Of a DNA stretch of 64,000 nt, positions 17,542 to 27,438 are shown piece after piece; within the stretch, counting starts at the first letter, position 1; every line of letters starts with the position of its first letter. The stretch is from contig NZ_CP097128.1 of the NCBI RefSeq assembly GCF_023330685.1, forward strand, positions 2,790,001 to 2,854,000, read 5' to 3'. This DNA comes from Conexibacter sp. DBS9H8. Lineage in GTDB: Bacteria > Actinomycetota > Thermoleophilia > Solirubrobacterales > Solirubrobacteraceae. A program made the translations under genes and the position numbers. Below the pieces are notes generated by a model, which had not been told where the DNA came from, made no database searches, and worked only from the letters and a program-made list of their open reading frames with translations.

Positions 17542-19482
17542 TCACTCGGGGGGAGAGTCGGGGGCGATCGCGGCTTCCGCCTTGGGCGCAGCACGCCGAC
17601 CACCGCGCCGTCCACGACGGCGTCCAGCTGATTCTACTTCATCGTCATCCACCGTCTCGGCGGGCTCCGGCTCGATCTCCCCGATCGGCTCATCGTCGAG
17701 CGGCGGCTCATCAAGGGGGAGCGCGACGGCGAAGGTGCGACCGACCTCCTCGATCCGGACAAGGCGCTTGTGCCCGACGGAGTCCTCAGCCCCCTTGACC
17801 TGGATGATGTACCCGTCCACCTTGGCGACCGCGTCACCGGGGCTGTACATGTGCGGCTCGACGATGTTGACGTACACCTCCTCCCCTTCCCGGAAGGGCA
17901 GGGCCCGCTCGAGCACCTCCTCACGGTCGGCCTCCATCAGCACCGCGAAGTGCTCGAGCGGCAGCCCTTCCGAGCCCTCGAAGTGGAACCACTTGCCCGT
18001 CTCGGACTCGATCTGGACGAGCACCTTCGCGTCGTGGCCGGTGAACTCGGCGGAGACACGGGGGTTCATCTGCAGGAGGAGGGCCTCGGCTTCGGTGTGG
18101 GTGGCGAGCTCGCGCATCCGCCGCTCGAACTCGATCGCGATCGTCTCCTCGGACTTGATCACGCCCTCCCCGGCACAGGTCGGACAGGGGCGCGTCATGA
18201 TCTCGCGCACCCCCTCGGTGACGTTCTGCCGGGTCATCTCCACCAGGCCGAGCGGCGAGATCTCGACGACGAAGGTCTTCGTGCGGTCCTCATCGAGGGC
18301 CTTACGCAGCGTCTTGAGCACCGCGTCACGGTTGCGGGCCCGGGCCATGTCGATGAAGTCGATGACGATGATCCCGCCGATGTCGCGCAGCCGTAGCTGG
18401 CGGACGGCCTCTTCGGCCGCCTCGAGGTTCGTCCGGGTGATCGTGTCCTCGAGCCGGGCACCCTTCCCCGAGCCGGTGAACGATCCGGAGTTGACGTCGA
18501 TCACCGTCAGCGCCTCGCCGTAGTCGATGATCAGGTAGCCGCCGGAGGGCAGGTCGACACGGCGGTTGAGCGTCGAGGTGAGTGCCTTCTCGACGCCGTA
18601 GGCCTCGAACATCGGCCGGTCCTCGTTCCACAGCTCAACGTGCTCAACCAGCTCGGGTGCGGTCCGGCTGAAGAAGCTGACGAGCCGATGGTGCTGCTTC
18701 TCGTCGTCGACGATCGCCCGTTCGAACTCCTCGGAGTAGATGTCGCGCACGACCCGCACCGACAGGTCGGCCTCCTGGAAGACGAGCGTCGGGCCGGCGG
18801 TCGCCTCGACCCGCTTCTGGAGCACCTCGTTGAGCTTGAACAGGTACTGCATCTCCCGTTCCAGGTCGGTGCGCACCGCGCCATGGGCGGCGGTGCGGAT
18901 GATCGCCCCGCCCCCGCGGAGATCGAGGGCCTTGGCCTCTTTGCGCAGGCGTTCGCGCTCCTTGTCCTCGAGCCGGCGAGAGACGCCGATCCCTTCACCG
19001 AATGGCGCGTAGACCATGTAGCGGCCGGCGATCGTCAGGTCCATCGACAGCCGCGCCCCCTTGGTCTTGAGCGGATCCTTGACGACTTGGACAACGATCT
19101 CCTGACCTGGCTTGAGCAGCTCGGTGATCGGCTTGGCGTCCTTACCGGTGCCGCGCCCCCGGCGGGCGACCTCGACGCCGGGGAGCACGATCTCGTCGAC
19201 GTGGAGGAACCCGTTCTTATCGAGCCCGATGTCGACGAAGGCCGCCTCGAGGCCCGGCAGGACGTTGTCGACCCGGCCCTTGTAGATGTTGCCGACGATC
19301 GAGCGGGCCCCGCGGCGCTCGAGGTACAGCTCGGCGACGGTGTAGCCCGCGGCCGGGTTCGCGGGCCGGCGGCGGCGGCGTGAGGACGCGGCGGCCTTGC
19401 GGTCGGGGACCGGACCGGTTGCTTCGAGCAACGCCACCCGGGTCTCCCCGCGGTCGACGCTGACCAGAACCTGCTTCTTCAA
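17542..19482 (-). CDS. rng: Ribonuclease E/G family endoribonuclease
   Basis: 646 residues. An S1 domain (about 40-150, with IVGNIYKGRVDNVLPGLEAAFVD) is followed by a DNase I-like catalytic domain with the two metal-binding Asp in VIDVNSGSFTG and IIVIDFIDMA. A Zn-link CPTC (residue about 433) precedes a C-terminal beta-rich part, then an acidic and Arg/Gly-rich tail. This is the short actinobacterial RNase E/G type that processes rRNA and degrades mRNA. Strong AAGGAAGT ribosome site. It lies between rodA and rplU, the gene order seen in many bacteria with a rod cluster. Confidence 0.93.
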   Translation of the reverse strand: MKKQVLVSVDRGETRVALLEATGPVPDRKAAASSRRRRRPANPAAGYTVAELYLERRGARSIVGNIYKGRVDNVLPGLEAAFVDIGLDKNGFLHVDEIVLPGVEVARRGRGTGKDAKPITELLKPGQEIVVQVVKDPLKTKGARLSMDLTIAGRYMVYAPFGEGIGVSRRLEDKERERLRKEAKALDLRGGGAIIRTAAHGAVRTDLEREMQYLFKLNEVLQKRVEATAGPTLVFQEADLSVRVVRDIYSEEFERAIVDDEKQHHRLVSFFSRTAPELVEHVELWNEDRPMFEAYGVEKALTSTLNRRVDLPSGGYLIIDYGEALTVIDVNSGSFTGSGKGARLEDTITRTNLEAAEEAVRQLRLRDIGGIIVIDFIDMARARNRDAVLKTLRKALDEDRTKTFVVEISPLGLVEMTRQNVTEGVREIMTRPCPTCAGEGVIKSEETIAIEFERRMRELATHTEAEALLLQMNPRVSAEFTGHDAKVLVQIESETGKWFHFEGSEGLPLEHFAVLMEADREEVLERALPFREGEEVYVNIVEPHMYSPGDAVAKVDGYIIQVKGAEDSVGHKRLVRIEEVGRTFAVALPLDEPPLDDEPIGEIEPEPAETVDDDEVESAGRRRGRRGGRRAAPKAEAAIAPDSPPE

Positions 19483-19537
19483 TTTCTTACTTCCTTAGGA
19501 AAAGACGGCAAAAGTCACTGCGACTGCTGTGTGACCC

Positions 19538-19555
19538 GCGGCGCAGAGGCCGCGC
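19538..19555 (-). terminator. Hairpin between rodA and rng
   Basis: CGCGGC-GCAGAG-GCCGCG forms a perfect 6-bp stem in the 81 bp separating rodA from rng. No T-run follows on the reverse strand, so it could be a weak terminator, attenuator or mRNA-end stabiliser. It is the only real gap within the rod-rng-rplU block. Confidence 0.35.
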
Positions 19556-19563
19556 GACGCGGT

Positions 19564-20751
19564 TCACACGAGAAGAACTCTGGCCTTGGCTCCACTGGCG
19601 AGCCGGGCCTGGATGTAGACCGATTGCAGCAGACCGATGGCGAGAAAGGTCACGAGCACCGATGAGCCGCCGTAGGACATCAACGGCAACGGTACGCCGG
19701 TCACCGGCATAATCCCAATCGTCATCCCGACGTTGACGAACACCTGGAACATCAGCATCGAGAGAATCCCGCCGGCGAGCAGGGTTCCGTAGAGGTTCTT
19801 GGCCATCGTCATGATCCGTATCGCCCGCCAGATCAGGAGGGCATACAGCGACAGCACGAGCGCAGCGCCAGCGAAACCGTAGAAGTCGCCGAGGGCGGCG
19901 AAGACGAAGTCAGCGTCGGCGACGGGAACGAACAGGCCCTGGATCTGGGAGGCCCCTTTGATCCCCTGCCCGGTCTTCTGGCCAGCGCCGATCGCGATCA
20001 GGCCCTGCTGCAGCTGGTAGCAGGTCGAGTCGTTCTGGCCGCACACCTTCGGCGGGTTGATGAACGTCGTCAGCCGCTGCTTCTGATAGCCATGGAGGAC
20101 GTTGACCCCGACCGCCGGTCCGACGGCGATGACCATCACGGCCGCGAACACGGCGAGCCCGCCGATGCCGGCGAGCTGCTTCCAGCCGATCCCGCCGAAG
20201 AACAGGATCCCCACCCCGACGGTGACGTAGACGAGACCGGTTCCGAGGTCGGGCTGGCCGATCACCAGCAGTGCCGGCACCAGCGCCATCGCGAGCATCC
20301 GGAAGGTCGTCCGCCAACCGGACTGGGGCCGGCGGGAGCGCTCGACCATCACGGCCGCGAGCGACAGGATGAGCAGCAGCTTGCCGAACTCCGAGGACTG
20401 GAAGTTGAACAGCGGGAACGGGATCCAACGGTGGGCGTTCTGGATCGCCGGCATCGCGTAGACGATCAGGTTGAGGAGCACGAGCAGCCCGTAGGCGGCG
20501 TAGCGGTACTCACGCAGGCGGGAGTAGTCAAAGCGGCTCACGAGCATGCAGGCGACGATCCCGACGCCGGCGTACAGCGCCTGCTTGGAGACGTAGCCGG
20601 GGTAGCTGACGCGCATGTCTCGCAGCACCATCAGGCTGCAGCCGACGAGCCCGACGGCGGCGATCAGCAGCAGCGGGTCGAAGATGATCGCCCGCCGCGC
20701 GCGCTGGCGGGTGACCGGCTCGGTCAGGCGGAGAGGGCTGATCGAGCTCAA
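19564..20751 (-). CDS. rodA: Peptidoglycan glycosyltransferase RodA (SEDS family)
   Basis: 395 residues with about ten membrane helices. SEDS hallmarks include NAHRWIPFP, the QSSEFGKLLLILSLA motif, IGQPDLGTGLVY with the catalytic-region Asp, and GVPLPLMSYGGSSVL near the C-terminus. Polymerises lipid II for lateral wall growth with its partner PBP2, encoded just upstream. TTG 20751 overlaps the mrdA stop (TTGA), giving coupling; the longer frame from 20802 would run into mrdA. Confidence 0.94.
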   Translation of the reverse strand: MSSISPLRLTEPVTRQRARRAIIFDPLLLIAAVGLVGCSLMVLRDMRVSYPGYVSKQALYAGVGIVACMLVSRFDYSRLREYRYAAYGLLVLLNLIVYAMPAIQNAHRWIPFPLFNFQSSEFGKLLLILSLAAVMVERSRRPQSGWRTTFRMLAMALVPALLVIGQPDLGTGLVYVTVGVGILFFGGIGWKQLAGIGGLAVFAAVMVIAVGPAVGVNVLHGYQKQRLTTFINPPKVCGQNDSTCYQLQQGLIAIGAGQKTGQGIKGASQIQGLFVPVADADFVFAALGDFYGFAGAALVLSLYALLIWRAIRIMTMAKNLYGTLLAGGILSMLMFQVFVNVGMTIGIMPVTGVPLPLMSYGGSSVLVTFLAIGLLQSVYIQARLASGAKARVLLV

Positions 20752-22955
20752 TGGAACGCCGACGTTCCGATCGTGAACGAGCTCGTGTGGCCGTAGAACC
20801 ACTGTGAGAGCATCTCCCGCGCGACCGGCGCCGCGGTCGCGTCACCGTAGCCGCCGTCCTCGACCCAGACGACGATCACGATCGGCTTGGAGGTCGCCGA
20901 CGGCGGCACGTAGGCGGCATACCATGCGTACGCCGTGTCGACGCCCTTGTTCGGGCCCGAGGTCGGGATGTAGTCGGCGGTGCCCGTCTTGGCGTACACC
21001 GGCAGCGGAAAGCTGCCCATCACGTTCGTGGAGGTGCCGATCGGGCCGCTGGCCGCCAGCCGCAGGCCGGTGTCGATCGTCTGGAGGTTGACCGGGCTGA
21101 TGTGCAGGTTCGTCCGCGGTCCCGGGCTGATCTTCTCGACGACCTGACCGCTGGGAGTCTCGATCTGCTCGCCGACGTGCGGGGTGACGAGGTAGCCGCC
21201 GTTGGCCATCGCTGCGTACACCATCGTCAGCTGGAGCGGGCTCACCTGCACGTCCCCCTGACCGATCGCCATGTGCATGTTGTCCCCGACGGTCCAGCCG
21301 GGGTTGGGCAGCAGGGCGATGCCGCAGTAGCCCTGAGGACGGACGGGCGTCTTGACGTAGCCCTTGGCCGGGGTCGCCGAGAACTGGTACTGGCCGCCGA
21401 CCACCTCGTAGTACCGGTAGGGCCCCGTCCCGGCGTCACACTGCTCCTCGGCCTTGATCCGGTCTTCGACGAAGGCGGGAGTCGGGATCGTGCCCGCCGC
21501 CGCGTAGGGGAGATCGATCCCCGGCGCGCGGTTGATCTGGAATCTCTTCGACCACGCCTGCAGCGCGCCGCCCTGGGGCTGGGTGAACGGGTTCTGGACG
21601 TTCATCAGAGCGCCGAGGTGGTAGAAGAAGACGTCGTCGGAGACCTCGATCGCCTGCTCGATGTTGATGTTGCCCAGCGCGCCGTCGCCGGGGGCGTTGC
21701 TGAGGCACTGGCCCGACACGCAGAACTGCCCGGTCGCGTCGTCGAAGGTCTCGTTGGGCTGCCACTGCCCGGACTGCAGTGCGGCGGTCGCGGTGATCAC
21801 CTTGTAGGTCGAGCCGACGGGACCGACCGACTGGATCGCGCGGTCCAGCAGCGGGTCCCCGGAGTTGGCGCCGAACTGCTGGTCGTACTGCTGCTGGGTA
21901 AGCGGGTGGTTGAAGATCGACGGGTTGTAGCTCGGTAGCGATCCCATCGCGTCGATCTGGCCGTTGACCGGGTTCATCGCGACGAACGCGCCGCCGTAGT
22001 TACCGCCGACGTTGTTGATCGCCGCCTGCAGCTCACGGGTTCCAACCTGCTCGAGTCCGAGGTTGATCGACGTCCTCAGGTTGTCGCCCGGCGTCGGCGG
22101 GACCGGGGTCGTCTCCCCCTGATACTGGCCCTGGGCGTTGACTTCGACCCGTGCGTACCCGTCGTGGCCCTGGAGGTAGCGGTTGTACTGAAACTCCAGC
22201 CCGGTCTGGCCGACCTCATCGTACGCGGGTACGTTGCCGAACAGCGGGCCGCCGGTCGCCGAGTTCGCGTTCGCGCCGACGGTGCCGAGGATCTGGGCGG
22301 CGAGCGCCCCCTGGGGGTACTCACTGAGCGACACCTGACTCACCTCCACCCCGGGGAACTCGGTCTCGTGCTCGGAGATGTAGGCCTGCTCGGCGACGGG
22401 CACGTCGGTCGCCACCGTGATCGTACCGAGGGTGATGTCGGCGGCGTGCTGGGCGACGATGCAGGGGATCGCCGCGAGCTTGGGTGCGAAGTGGGCGGCC
22501 ACCAACGTCCCGGCGGCGTTGTCGACCGACAGCGTGTAGCGGCAGGTGCTCGGGCGCGTCGACATCCCGAGCGCGACGGCGAGGCGCCGGTACACGCGCT
22601 GGTCGGCGGGAGGGTCGTTGACCCCGGCGAGCGTCGCGGTCAGCGGGACGGGAAGGGTCTGGGGCGCGACGAGGATCGCCGGCACCTTCACCGAGTTGAC
22701 GAGGACGGCGCCATTGGCGGCGAGGATCGAGCCGCGCGGGGCCGGGACGGGGACGCGGCGGACGATGTTCGTCTTCGCCTGGGCGACGTACTGGCTGCCG
22801 CTGAGGACCTGTAGGAACCACAGGCGCAGGAAGATCACCGCGAACATCACGAGGGCGATCGACCCGACGATCGCGACCCGGACCGCCAGCTGCGGATTCA
22901 TCGGCCCGACGCGATCGTCGACGCGGGTCGGCCCGCCACCGGCCGGGCCGATCAT
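20748..22955 (-). CDS. mrdA: Penicillin-binding protein 2 (class B transpeptidase)
   Basis: 735 residues: a cytoplasmic N-terminus, one membrane anchor (about 26-45), pedestal/dimerisation domain, and transpeptidase domain. Active-site Ser in GSTYK (about residue 380), the second motif as SDD (PBP2-class proteins often have SxD instead of SxN), and KTGTAD (about 655). PBP2 cross-links wall material made by RodA during elongation. The stretch QNPFTQPQGGALQ between motifs is Gln-rich. ATG 22955 overlaps the mreD stop (ATGA). Confidence 0.93.
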   Translation of the reverse strand: MIGPAGGGPTRVDDRVGPMNPQLAVRVAIVGSIALVMFAVIFLRLWFLQVLSGSQYVAQAKTNIVRRVPVPAPRGSILAANGAVLVNSVKVPAILVAPQTLPVPLTATLAGVNDPPADQRVYRRLAVALGMSTRPSTCRYTLSVDNAAGTLVAAHFAPKLAAIPCIVAQHAADITLGTITVATDVPVAEQAYISEHETEFPGVEVSQVSLSEYPQGALAAQILGTVGANANSATGGPLFGNVPAYDEVGQTGLEFQYNRYLQGHDGYARVEVNAQGQYQGETTPVPPTPGDNLRTSINLGLEQVGTRELQAAINNVGGNYGGAFVAMNPVNGQIDAMGSLPSYNPSIFNHPLTQQQYDQQFGANSGDPLLDRAIQSVGPVGSTYKVITATAALQSGQWQPNETFDDATGQFCVSGQCLSNAPGDGALGNINIEQAIEVSDDVFFYHLGALMNVQNPFTQPQGGALQAWSKRFQINRAPGIDLPYAAAGTIPTPAFVEDRIKAEEQCDAGTGPYRYYEVVGGQYQFSATPAKGYVKTPVRPQGYCGIALLPNPGWTVGDNMHMAIGQGDVQVSPLQLTMVYAAMANGGYLVTPHVGEQIETPSGQVVEKISPGPRTNLHISPVNLQTIDTGLRLAASGPIGTSTNVMGSFPLPVYAKTGTADYIPTSGPNKGVDTAYAWYAAYVPPSATSKPIVIVVWVEDGGYGDATAAPVAREMLSQWFYGHTSSFTIGTSAFH

Positions 22956-23566
22956 CGCGCCGGCCTCATACGGCCGCCACGGAGGCGCTCGGACGGCTGC
23001 TGGAGCGGGCTAAGCGCTCCACTCGTGTACCGGCGCCGCGCTCCCCCGGACCCGGACGGGACCGCTCCGGAGAGCAGCCGGCGGACGCCGTGATGGACGG
23101 GCAGGGCGATCAGCGTGTTGATCAGCACGGACATGAAGATCTGTTGAAAGAGCAGGCCACTGACAGGACTGTCGACCCCCAGCACGAACTGGATCACCGT
23201 CATCCCGAGACCTGCCCACAGCGTCGCGAGCGCTCCGACTCCGAGCGGGACGAGGTCGTGGCTGGGGTCACGCAACTCGCGCAGCCGCCCCGCCCAATAG
23301 CCGATCGGGATGTAGAGCAGGCTGGTGATGCCGAGCTCCTGGACGAGCGCGAGGTCGACGAACAGGCCGATCCCGAAGCCGGCGATCGCGCCGGGCAGCG
23401 AACCACAGAGCAGGCCGATCGCCGCGACCGCGAGCGGCGTGACGTCAGCGGACACCCCGAAGATCGAGATCTGGGACACGATCGCCTCCTGCAGCAGGAC
23501 GGCGACGAAGCCGACGAGGGCGATCCGTGCGGGCAGGCGCCAGGGATGGTCGCGGTCGCGCGTCAT
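22952..23566 (-). CDS. mreD: Rod shape-determining protein MreD
   Basis: 204 residues, five or six hydrophobic helices starting ARIALVGFVAVLLQEAIVS, with the MreD-typical GAIAGFGIGLFVDLALVQELG and LINTLIALPVH. Part of the elongasome linking MreC to RodA/PBP2. The last 40 residues are basic and poorly conserved. ATG start overlaps the mreC stop by 4 nt. Identified by context as much as by sequence, since MreD is weakly conserved. Confidence 0.9.
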   Translation of the reverse strand: MTRDRDHPWRLPARIALVGFVAVLLQEAIVSQISIFGVSADVTPLAVAAIGLLCGSLPGAIAGFGIGLFVDLALVQELGITSLLYIPIGYWAGRLRELRDPSHDLVPLGVGALATLWAGLGMTVIQFVLGVDSPVSGLLFQQIFMSVLINTLIALPVHHGVRRLLSGAVPSGSGGARRRYTSGALSPLQQPSERLRGGRMRPAR

Positions 23567-24435
23567 CCGCCCACCCGCGTGAGGACCTCGACCTGCGTGA
23601 TGTTGCGCAGGTCGACGTTCGGGCTGACGTTGACGGTCCCGTTGTCGACGAGCGTGTTGTAGTTGAAGCTCGAGATCGTCCCGATCGGAATGCCGGGCGG
23701 ATACTGGGAGCGCACGGCCGGATTGGAGGGGTCACTCAGCCCGGCGGTGACGACCTCATCACCGGTCGCGACGTTCGCGCTCGGGGAGAGGTAGTTGACC
23801 TGCAGCGTCGTCGGGTTGCCGACAGCCGGCTGGAGGGTGCCGACGGCGTTGTTGTTCGCGCTGGAGAGGATCCGCGCCTCGACGGCGAACTTCGGCGAGC
23901 TGAGCTCGGAGACGATCGCGAAGTTCGAGCCGACGTCGGAGACATCACCGACGAGCCCCTGGGCGCTGAGGACCGGGTCACCGGCGGCGATCCCCGCTCC
24001 CGAGCCCTTGTCGAGCTTGATCGTCTCGTACCACACCTCCGGGTTGTAGGTGGTGACGTTCGCGTACACCGGCCCGTCCTGGCGCAGGTTGAGCCGGTTG
24101 GTGAGCTTGACCTCTCCGCTGAGCTGCGTGTAGGCGGCCAGTGCCGTGCCGTCCTGGGCGAGCTCGGTGTCGAGCCGAGCGTTCAGCGCCCGCAGTTGAG
24201 CGTTCTGGGACTTGGCGTGCAGCGTCGAGGACACCCACCCGGCGAGGTCACGGACCGGGGAGAGGACCTTGGAGGCCCCGTCCTGGATCGGCGTGAAGAC
24301 GGCGACGATGCCCTGCTGCAGCGAGTGCAGCGGGCTGTTCTCGGCCTCCCCGAAGTAGGCGGTGAGGAGTATCAGCGAAACGGCGACGAGGACGGCGAGA
24401 ACCGCACGTCGGCGCCGCACATACTTGTCTTGCAT
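23563..24435 (-). CDS. mreC: Rod shape-determining protein MreC
   Basis: 290 residues: basic cytoplasmic start KYVRRRR, one membrane anchor (residues 10-30), coiled coil (about 65-110, NAQLRALNARLDTELAQ), then two beta domains with the MreC signature GLVGDVSDVGSNFAIVSELSS. Forms a periplasmic/extracytoplasmic scaffold of the elongasome. GTG 24489 would add 18 residues before ATG 24435; I prefer ATG because the anchor then starts normally. 72 bp separate it from mreB. Confidence 0.93.
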   Translation of the reverse strand: MQDKYVRRRRAVLAVLVAVSLILLTAYFGEAENSPLHSLQQGIVAVFTPIQDGASKVLSPVRDLAGWVSSTLHAKSQNAQLRALNARLDTELAQDGTALAAYTQLSGEVKLTNRLNLRQDGPVYANVTTYNPEVWYETIKLDKGSGAGIAAGDPVLSAQGLVGDVSDVGSNFAIVSELSSPKFAVEARILSSANNNAVGTLQPAVGNPTTLQVNYLSPSANVATGDEVVTAGLSDPSNPAVRSQYPPGIPIGTISSFNYNTLVDNGTVNVSPNVDLRNITQVEVLTRVGG

Positions 24436-24507
24436 GCGGGGTCGATCTCCGAAGTCGTTTCCTGCACGGCGGCCGATACTTCGTAGCACACCAGCATAAG
24501 TGGACCG

Positions 24508-25605
<1,098 letters not shown>

Positions 25606-25681
25606 TCACACCGTGTCAGCCGACTCGCGCCCGTGCCGGGAGTCTATCCGCAAATCCCGTCCCACTCGTGTGCCGAAGCGC

Positions 25682-26245
25682 TCACTGCAAGAGGTCGCCC
25701 AGCAGGTCGAGCAGGGTCGGCACCGGCAGGCCGACGACGTTGCTGTAGTCGCCCTCGATCCCCTCGATCAAGGCGACCCCCCGGCACTGGATCGCATATC
25801 CGCCCGCCCGGCCCGCCCACTCACCCGTGGCGACATACCAGTCGAGCAGCTCCGGTGGACAGCTACGGAAGCGGACGGTCGTCGCCGCAGCGGCAGTGCG
25901 GACCCGCTCGCCCTCGATCACACAGACGCCCGAGAGGACGCGGTGCGCACGCCCGCTGAGCCGACCGAGCATCTCCCGGGCGCCAGCCGCGCCCGCCGGC
26001 TGCCCGAGGACGGTCCCGCCCAGGGCGACCTCCGTGTCGACGCCAAGCACCGGCAGCTCCGCTCCCCCAGGCCCGGCGACCGCTCGCGCCTTGCGGTAGG
26101 CGTTCTCGAGCACCACCTCCTCCGGCGGTCCGGCGTCGAGCTCGCTGACGCCGGACACCGCGACCTGGAAGGGGACGCCGAGCTGCTCGAGGATCGCCCG
26201 GCGCTGCGGCGATCCGGAGGCGAGGATGAGGCGGGGGCGACTCAG
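25682..26245 (-). CDS. maf: Maf-like nucleotide pyrophosphatase, CTG start
   Basis: 187 residues when read from CTG 26245. N-terminal [18 protein letters not shown] is the Maf nucleotide-binding signature; later [12 protein letters not shown] and the C-terminal [10 protein letters not shown] complete the family. Maf proteins hydrolyse non-canonical or pyrimidine NTPs. The nearest conventional start (GTG 26158) would delete the signature, and an in-frame stop lies 7 codons before the CTG, so CTG (overlapping the ndk stop as CTGA) is the only plausible start. In VDTEV the usual second residue pattern DT is kept, so the enzyme looks active. Confidence 0.88.
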   Translation of the reverse strand: MSRPRLILASGSPQRRAILEQLGVPFQVAVSGVSELDAGPPEEVVLENAYRKARAVAGPGGAELPVLGVDTEVALGGTVLGQPAGAAGAREMLGRLSGRAHRVLSGVCVIEGERVRTAAAATTVRFRSCPPELLDWYVATGEWAGRAGGYAIQCRGVALIEGIEGDYSNVVGLPVPTLLDLLGDLLQ

Positions 26246-26649
26246 AGGTTCGGAAAGAAGATCGCGGCCTCACGGACGGCGGACTCGTCCGAGTCCGAGC
26301 CGTGGACCATGTTCTCCCCGATGCTCGTCGCGAAATCACCGCGGATGGTGCCCATCGTCGCCTCGAGCGGGTTGGTCGCACCGATCACCTGGCGGGCCGC
26401 CTTGACCGCATGCTCGTCCCCTTCGAGGACGGCGGCGACGAGCGGACCGGAGGTGATGAAGTCAACGAGTTCCCCGAAGAACGGACGTTCGCGGTGCTCG
26501 GCGTAGTGGGCCTCGGCCGTCTCGCGACTCAGGTGCTGGAGCTCGAGGGCGACGATCGACAGGCCCTTGGCCTCGAACCGGGCGAGGATCTGGCCCGTGA
26601 GGTTCTTGGCGAAGGCGTCGGGCTTGACGAGGATGAGGGTGCGCGCCAT
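26242..26649 (-). CDS. ndk: Nucleoside diphosphate kinase
   Basis: 135 residues. [19 protein letters not shown] start, catalytic His in ENMVHGSDS (about residue 114), [10 protein letters not shown] and AIFFPNL end are all canonical. Transfers gamma-phosphate between nucleotides. AGGA lies 8 nt before ATG 26649. Followed by maf with a 4-nt overlap, so a nucleotide-pool pair is made together. Confidence 0.97.
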   Translation of the reverse strand: MARTLILVKPDAFAKNLTGQILARFEAKGLSIVALELQHLSRETAEAHYAEHRERPFFGELVDFITSGPLVAAVLEGDEHAVKAARQVIGATNPLEATMGTIRGDFATSIGENMVHGSDSDESAVREAAIFFPNL

Positions 26650-26709
26650 GGGGCGTGTCCTTTCAGGAGAGCGGGGGAACAGACGCGCTGAGGAAAGCAG
26701 ACTCGGCGA

Positions 26710-27243
26710 TCAGATCAGGTCCGTCGGCGGCCCGCTGGGCACGGTGCCCGAATCGGCCTCCCGACGGCGACGCTGGCGCCGCGGCGGGGTCACCCCCGGC
26801 ACGTCCGCTTCGCAGTAGGGGCATATGCGCCAATCGTTCTCCAGCGGCCGAGCACAGTTGACGCACGGATTCTTGAGCTTGCGCAGACAGTGCGGGCAGC
26901 GCAGAAAGGTCTTCTCCACCGGCCGGTCACAGTGCGGACAGGCCTCGTGCCCGAGGGCGGCGAGCTGGGCCTCCGACGCCCGGATCGACAGCTCGCGATC
27001 CTCGGCGTCCTCGAGGTACTCGGGCGGCCGGACGATCGTGTAGACGAGCGAACCGATGAACGGAAACAGGCTGGCGGCGGTCGCCGCGCCGACGAGCATC
27101 GGGTCGCGGATCCGCCGCCGCGCATCCGCGTAGGTCCAGTACACGAGCGCGAGCCAGATGACGACGAGGAAGAGGACCGCGAGGTCGACAACGAGCGTCA
27201 CCGTGGAGTTGTGGATCCCGAAGATCGCAAAGAGCGGCTGCAT
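26710..27243 (-). CDS. Membrane protein with double zinc ribbon
   Basis: 177 residues. Two N-terminal hydrophobic segments (about 13-38 and 50-75) with LVVDLAVLFLVVIWLALVYWTYADARRR, then a helical linker, then two zinc ribbons: CPHC-X10-CPHC and CVNC-X10-CPYC (about residues 105-155), then a basic tail. This is a common actinobacterial arrangement of unknown function; a role in membrane-associated regulation is only a guess. ATG 27243 chosen; TTG 27273 would add 10 residues. Sits between ndk and a very small membrane-protein gene. Confidence 0.75.
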   Translation of the reverse strand: MQPLFAIFGIHNSTVTLVVDLAVLFLVVIWLALVYWTYADARRRIRDPMLVGAATAASLFPFIGSLVYTIVRPPEYLEDAEDRELSIRASEAQLAALGHEACPHCDRPVEKTFLRCPHCLRKLKNPCVNCARPLENDWRICPYCEADVPGVTPPRRQRRRREADSGTVPSGPPTDLI

Positions 27244-27292
27244 CGTGGGGAGAGATTCTGCCTGGAGGGACAAATGCCTGCTCGGAAAGGCC

Positions 27293-27430
27293 TTAAAGGA
27301 ACAGCCGACCGAAGCCGTAGCCGATGATGAAGAAGACGAGGATGACGACGGCGACGACGACCGCGACGAGCCGGATCATCGCGCCGAAGCTCGGTTGCCC
27401 GTCAGGATCGTGGTCTGTGTGGGGGCTCAC
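27293..27430 (-). CDS. Very small single-pass membrane protein (45 aa)
   Basis: 45 residues from GTG 27430 (or 47 from GTG 27436). A polar start (SPHTDHDPDGQPSFGAM) precedes one strong membrane helix IRLVAVVVAVVILVFFIIGYG and a short FGRLFL end, stop TAA. The GTG at 27430 has AAGGTG 6 nt upstream, and the frame begins right after the folC stop in the same direction, which argues for translation. No family recognised. Below usual gene-caller length limits. Confidence 0.6.
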   Translation of the reverse strand: MSPHTDHDPDGQPSFGAMIRLVAVVVAVVILVFFIIGYGFGRLFL

Positions 27431-27438
27431 GTCCACCT

